A stretch of 18,152 nt of DNA from NCBI GenBank assembly GCA_002428045.1, contig DIZZ01000216.1, positions 4,594 through 22,745 on the forward strand, written 5' to 3'. A program made the position numbers and the translations under genes. Under the pieces are notes generated by a model. It did not search any database. It saw nothing but the letters and a program-made list of their open reading frames with translations, and had not been told where the DNA came from. Origin of the DNA: Verrucomicrobia bacterium UBA6015 (GTDB lineage Bacteria > Verrucomicrobiota > Kiritimatiellia > UBA8416). Shown here piece by piece: positions 14,942 to 18,152 of this stretch; position 1 is the stretch's first letter, and the number at the start of each line of letters is the position of its first letter.

Positions 14942-15948
14942 TGGATGCCGGTGTGAACACCGCCAGCAAAACGCACGCGCCCCAAGCGGCGCAGTCAGCG
15001 CCGTTTCGTCCTGCTTCCCTTGTTCACAAGGGCAAGCAGGAACAGGTGCAAGGCTACCGCTTCCCTACCCGCGATTACCGCCAAACCGCCTTCTACATGA
15101 TCACGATGAGCGCCCACGACCGCCGCCAGCAGTTTGCCACGTGCGCCGAGAACCGCACCGAGCTGACCGAAGACGGGCGGCTGGTCTACGCCCTCTGGCA
15201 ACGCATGGCGAAGGATTACCCGCAAATTGCCCTTTCCACGCTGGTCATTATGCCGGACCACCTGCACGGTATCGTACGGGTAACCGAACACATGGAGAAG
15301 CCCATCGGCATTCCGCTGCGAGCGTTCAAGTCGCAAGTCACCTCCGCGTTGCGCAAACGCCAGGGCAATCCTGAACTGCAAGTCTGGGCTCCCGGCTACC
15401 ACGACTGGGCCGTTTGGCGGCGCGGATCGCTAAATGCCTACATTCAGTACATCCGCGATAATCCCCGCCGCTATTGCCTGCGCAAGGCCCATCCCGACCT
15501 TTTCCGCCGGATCAACGACCTCCGGCATGCGCGGCTGCCGGAAGGCGAACCATGGACAGGCTACGGCAATCTTTTCCTGCTCGATAAGCCCGAGCTCTAT
15601 CCTTTGCAAGTCTCGCGTCGAATCGAGCCGGAAGCGCTTCAGGCCTTGCGCGAAGAGATGCTCGACTGCGTTCGCAATGGCGGTGTGCTCGTCTCGCCGT
15701 TCATCTCTCCGGGAGAAAAGGACATCGCCCACGCCGCACTGGATGCCGGAGGCGCGGTCATCCTGATGAAACCCGACGGTTTCCCACCTTATTTCAAGCC
15801 CCACGGCAAATACTTCGACCTCTGCCTGCAAGGCCGCCTTCTCATTCTGGCCTGCCGCCCTCCATCAACAGCAGCAACAACCGTCACCCGTGACCTTTGC
15901 CTCGCCATGAACCGCTGGAGCCAGCAAATTGCGAACCCGTCCGCCTGA
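14941..15948 (+). CDS. RAYT-like tyrosine transposase fused to a DprA/SLOG-like domain
   Basis: This 335-residue protein has two parts. Residues about 40-205 match the REP-associated tyrosine transposase (Y1, IS200-like) fold. They include FPTRDYRQTAFYMITMSAHD, the HUH metal site MPDHLHG with His107 and His109, and the candidate nucleophile Tyr170 in YIRDNP. Such enzymes cut and join single-stranded DNA at hairpins; many are domesticated single copies. Residues about 225-335 are not part of that fold. They contain SPFISPGEKDIA, AGGAVILMKPDG, LCLQGRLLILA and a final MNRW, resembling a Rossmann-like DprA/SLOG domain. The start overlaps the stop of the type IIG remnant as TAATG and has GGAGG upstream, suggesting its natural partner was an upstream type IIG gene. 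No flanking insertion-sequence ends are visible. Confidence 0.82.
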   Translation: MDAGVNTASKTHAPQAAQSAPFRPASLVHKGKQEQVQGYRFPTRDYRQTAFYMITMSAHDRRQQFATCAENRTELTEDGRLVYALWQRMAKDYPQIALSTLVIMPDHLHGIVRVTEHMEKPIGIPLRAFKSQVTSALRKRQGNPELQVWAPGYHDWAVWRRGSLNAYIQYIRDNPRRYCLRKAHPDLFRRINDLRHARLPEGEPWTGYGNLFLLDKPELYPLQVSRRIEPEALQALREEMLDCVRNGGVLVSPFISPGEKDIAHAALDAGGAVILMKPDGFPPYFKPHGKYFDLCLQGRLLILACRPPSTAATTVTRDLCLAMNRWSQQIANPSA

Positions 15949-16063
15949 ATCCCCCACCTGCCCCGAGTGCAGCAAACCCATGACCCGCCGAAAAGCCAAA
16001 ACCGGCAAAAACGTGTACTATCCAGAACGCGCTTGCATTGTCCGCCATTTTCTGCAAATTTAG
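15911..16063 (+). pseudogene. Possible zinc-ribbon remnant in the gap before the type IIG gene
   Basis: In the frame one base ahead of the transposase frame, an open stretch of 50 codons contains CPECSKPMTRRKAKTGKN followed by YYP and a Cys. This resembles the CPxCG-xPM-xxR start of topoisomerase-type zinc ribbons. It has no start signal of its own and overlaps the transposase 3' end. It may be a lost C-terminal extension separated by a frameshift, or the fragment of another gene. It could also be chance in G+C-rich DNA. Confidence 0.3.
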
Positions 16064-16103
16064 CCGCCATGGCGATACAACCCCTTTTCGATGAACCGTT
16101 TCT
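16028..16103 (+). repeat. Direct repeat copy 2: leader and first codons of the type IIG gene
   Basis: This is the partner of 14820-14895 at a fixed offset of 1208 bases, with 70 of 76 bases identical. It includes the leader and codons 1-12 of the intact-looking type IIG gene. The conserved leader has no Shine-Dalgarno sequence. TTGCAT lies about 37 bases before the ATG, but no good -10 box is seen, so the reason for leader conservation is unclear. Confidence 0.85.
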
Positions 16104-18152
16104 GCGCGCCCATTGGGGCAGCGAATTCGAGGCATTCCAGGCCAGCCCCGAGGCCGCCGCCCTGCTCGCCCGCCTCCGCGCTTGGGCCGGACGCGAGCAG
16201 CTCACCGAGCGTTCATCCGAAACCGCCTTTATCCAGCGCTTCTTCGTGGAAACCTGGGGCTACCGCCTGCAAGGCCATGCTGGGGCGGACACCGCCTACA
16301 CCTGCCGCCCGCAATACGAGGTAGCCTGCGCGGGGCAGTCCGGCGGCACCGGCTTTGCCGATCTCGCCCTCGGCCGTTTCGGCCAGGCCGCCGACGTCAT
16401 CCCCCAGGTGCTTTGTGAGTTCAAGGACATCCGCTCCGGCCTCGACGCCCGCCAGCTCCGCAAGCAGAACGACCGCTCGCCCGTCGACCAGTGCTTCGAC
16501 TACCTCCAGTCCGCCTGGCAGGCCCGCGACCGCGACGCCACCGTCGAACCGGCCTTTGCCCTCGTCACGGACATGAACGAGTTACGCCTCTATATCCGCC
16601 GTCTCGGCAAATCCCAGTGCCAGCGCTTCCTCATCAGCGGCGGCGGTGCCGATCCCGGCCTGCTGACCGATCACCCCGCCGCCGCCTTCCGCCGCTTTCT
16701 CTTCTGGCGGCTCTTCCAGCCTGATCTGCTGCTGGCCGAACACGGCGCCCCCCGCCTCGACCGCCTCCTGCGCGACCAGGTCACCCGCGAAAAAGCCATC
16801 GAGAAGACCTTTTACCGCGAATACCACGATTTTCGCCAGTTCGTCTTCCGAACCCTCGTCGAGGCCAACCCCGATTTTCCCGGCACCCGCGGTAAGCTCG
16901 TCCGCCTCACCCAGCGCTTTCTCGACCGCTGCATCTTCATCCTCTTCTGCGAGGATATGGGCCGCGTCCTGCGCTACCCGCCCGAAATGCTGCGCGACCT
17001 GCTGATAGAGGAAAGCCAGAGCCGCTTCTACAACCCCGAGGGCAGCCGCCCCTGGGACGCCATGCGCGACTTGTTCCGGGCCATGCGCGAGGGCGGTTCC
17101 TTCGGACCCCACACCATCGACCGCTTCAACGGCGGCCTGTTCGAGGTCGACCCCGAACTCGATGCCCTGAAAATCCCTGCCAAAGTCTTCTGCGCCCCCG
17201 GCCAGGCCGGCCATATCCTCGAACACCCCCGCACGCTGCTCTACTTCTCCGGGGCCTACAACTTCGGCCTCACCAGCGAATCCGGCGAGCGCGCCATCGG
17301 CCTCTACACCCTTGGACGCATCTTCGAGCAATCCATCACCGAACTCGAGATCATGGAGGCCGAGGCCGATGGACGCCTCTCGCTCAACCGCCTCACCAAG
17401 CGCAAATGCGACGGCGTCTACTACACCCCCGAATGGGTCACCCGCTACATCGTCGAAAACACCGTCGGCACCCGCCTCGACGACATCCGCGCCGAACTCG
17501 GTTTCGCCCTGCTCGCCCCCGCCGATGAAGCCGCTGTCGCCGAATACCGCGCCTACCAGAACGACCGCCGACGCACCGCGCCCACCGCGGCCGCCTGGCT
17601 CGACTTCCTTCGCAAGTACCGCGCCCGGCTCGACCGCCTGCGCATTGTCGATCCCGCCTGCGGCTCCGGTGCGTTCCTCATCCAGGCCCTTAACCGGCTC
17701 GTTGATGAATACCGGTGGGTCGTGGCCGAACAGGCCCGTATCGAGGGACACTCCAGCCTCTTCGACCAGGACGACATCATCCGCTCCATCCTCGCCCACA
17801 ATATCTACGGCGTCGACATCAACCCCGAATCCGTCGAGATCACCAAACTCGCCCTCTGGCTGCACACCGCCGCCCCCGGTAAACCGTTATGCGCCCTCGA
17901 CCGCAACATCTGCTGCGGCAACAGCCTGGTCGGATCCGACTTCGCCGAGTTCTACCGCCAGAAACATACAACCCTCTTCGAGCAGGCCGACGAGAACGAG
18001 CGCGAGCGCATCAACGCCTTCGACTGGCAGGCCGCGTTTCCCGATGTCTTCAGCCACGGCGGCTTCGACTGCGTCATCGGCAACCCGCCCTACATCAAAC
18101 TCCAGCACTTCCGCCGCACCCAACCCGACATCGCCGACTACCTCGTCGAAGC
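16069..18152 (+). CDS. Type IIG restriction endonuclease-methyltransferase (Eco57I-like), 3' end beyond window
   Basis: The frame stays open from the ATG to the window edge: 694 codons, no stop. Near the N-terminus, Asp98 in GFADLAL and Glu117/Lys119 in VLCEFKD fit a PD-(D/E)xK nuclease. A helical stretch follows. Then come the marks of a gamma-class adenine methyltransferase: CDGVYYTPEWVTRYIV (447-462, motif X), DPACGSGAF (528-536, motif I, S-adenosylmethionine binding) and GNPPYIKL (671-678, catalytic motif IV). Joining nuclease, methyltransferase and later specificity parts in one chain is typical of type IIG enzymes, usually 900-1,300 residues, so 200-600 residues should lie beyond the edge. 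BREX PglX is a related alternative, but the N-terminal nuclease favours type IIG. The ATG is supported by the conserved start in the remnant. The coding strand is strikingly C-rich compared with the pst genes, a possible sign of transfer. Confidence 0.88.
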   Translation, partial: MAIQPLFDEPFLRAHWGSEFEAFQASPEAAALLARLRAWAGREQLTERSSETAFIQRFFVETWGYRLQGHAGADTAYTCRPQYEVACAGQSGGTGFADLALGRFGQAADVIPQVLCEFKDIRSGLDARQLRKQNDRSPVDQCFDYLQSAWQARDRDATVEPAFALVTDMNELRLYIRRLGKSQCQRFLISGGGADPGLLTDHPAAAFRRFLFWRLFQPDLLLAEHGAPRLDRLLRDQVTREKAIEKTFYREYHDFRQFVFRTLVEANPDFPGTRGKLVRLTQRFLDRCIFILFCEDMGRVLRYPPEMLRDLLIEESQSRFYNPEGSRPWDAMRDLFRAMREGGSFGPHTIDRFNGGLFEVDPELDALKIPAKVFCAPGQAGHILEHPRTLLYFSGAYNFGLTSESGERAIGLYTLGRIFEQSITELEIMEAEADGRLSLNRLTKRKCDGVYYTPEWVTRYIVENTVGTRLDDIRAELGFALLAPADEAAVAEYRAYQNDRRRTAPTAAAWLDFLRKYRARLDRLRIVDPACGSGAFLIQALNRLVDEYRWVVAEQARIEGHSSLFDQDDIIRSILAHNIYGVDINPESVEITKLALWLHTAAPGKPLCALDRNICCGNSLVGSDFAEFYRQKHTTLFEQADENERERINAFDWQAAFPDVFSHGGFDCVIGNPPYIKLQHFRRTQPDIADYLVE

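Noticed and set aside
16059..16072. GCCGCCATGG at the type IIG start resembling a eukaryotic Kozak site
   Set aside because: The context is plainly bacterial (operons, Shine-Dalgarno sites elsewhere, restriction gene), so the match is coincidence.
16582..17865. Open frame of 427 codons on the minus strand opposite the type IIG gene
   Set aside because: The translation is a Gly/Ala/Glu/Val-rich string typical of the reverse strand of C-rich genes; methyltransferase motifs lie on the plus strand.

Overview
The window is about 60% G+C and looks like the chromosome of a Gram-negative bacterium: it has lipoproteins with clear lipoboxes, a TatA protein, a CsgG-type protein and a Pst phosphate importer. 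The unusually long PstC and PstA, the small secreted proteins and the mixed use of Shine-Dalgarno signals would suit the PVC superphylum (Verrucomicrobiota/Kiritimatiellota). That placement is an impression, not something the sequence proves.

Region 1 (15-5278, minus strand) is one tightly packed operon read leftwards: tatA, a CsgG-family lipoprotein, a large GT-C membrane glycosyltransferase and a lipoprotein with a permuted papain-like (YiiX/C92) peptidase domain. Gaps are 5 and 16 bases, and the last pair overlaps as ATGA. Together they look like a cell-envelope module. Region 2 (5392-6298, minus strand) is a more A+T-rich MntA-HepT toxin-antitoxin pair with an altered HepT motif and a compound hairpin just after hepT. 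Region 3 (6498-7667, plus strand) is an unrecognised exported protein with one central membrane helix and a barrel-like C-terminus.

Region 4 (7855-14809, plus strand) is the phosphate operon pstS, a small lipoprotein, pstC, pstA, pstB. PstC and PstA are two to three times the usual length because of large extra domains: WD40-like blades in PstC and a long coiled coil in PstA. A 13-bp hairpin sits between the lipoprotein gene and pstC. No phoU follows pstB.

Region 5 (14810-18152, plus strand) is a restriction-modification and transposase locus that appears rearranged. A 26-codon open frame joins what look like the first 12 and the last 14 codons of a type IIG restriction-methyltransferase gene. 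It overlaps as TAATG a RAYT-type (REP-associated) tyrosine transposase that is fused to a DprA/SLOG-like domain. Next comes a second, apparently intact type IIG gene whose leader and first codons repeat those of the remnant (70 of 76 bases) and which runs off the window edge. The simplest reading is a tandem type IIG-RAYT unit in which the first type IIG gene was deleted internally.

No rRNA, tRNA, CRISPR array or replication origin was seen, and no stretch longer than 300 bases lacks a gene.
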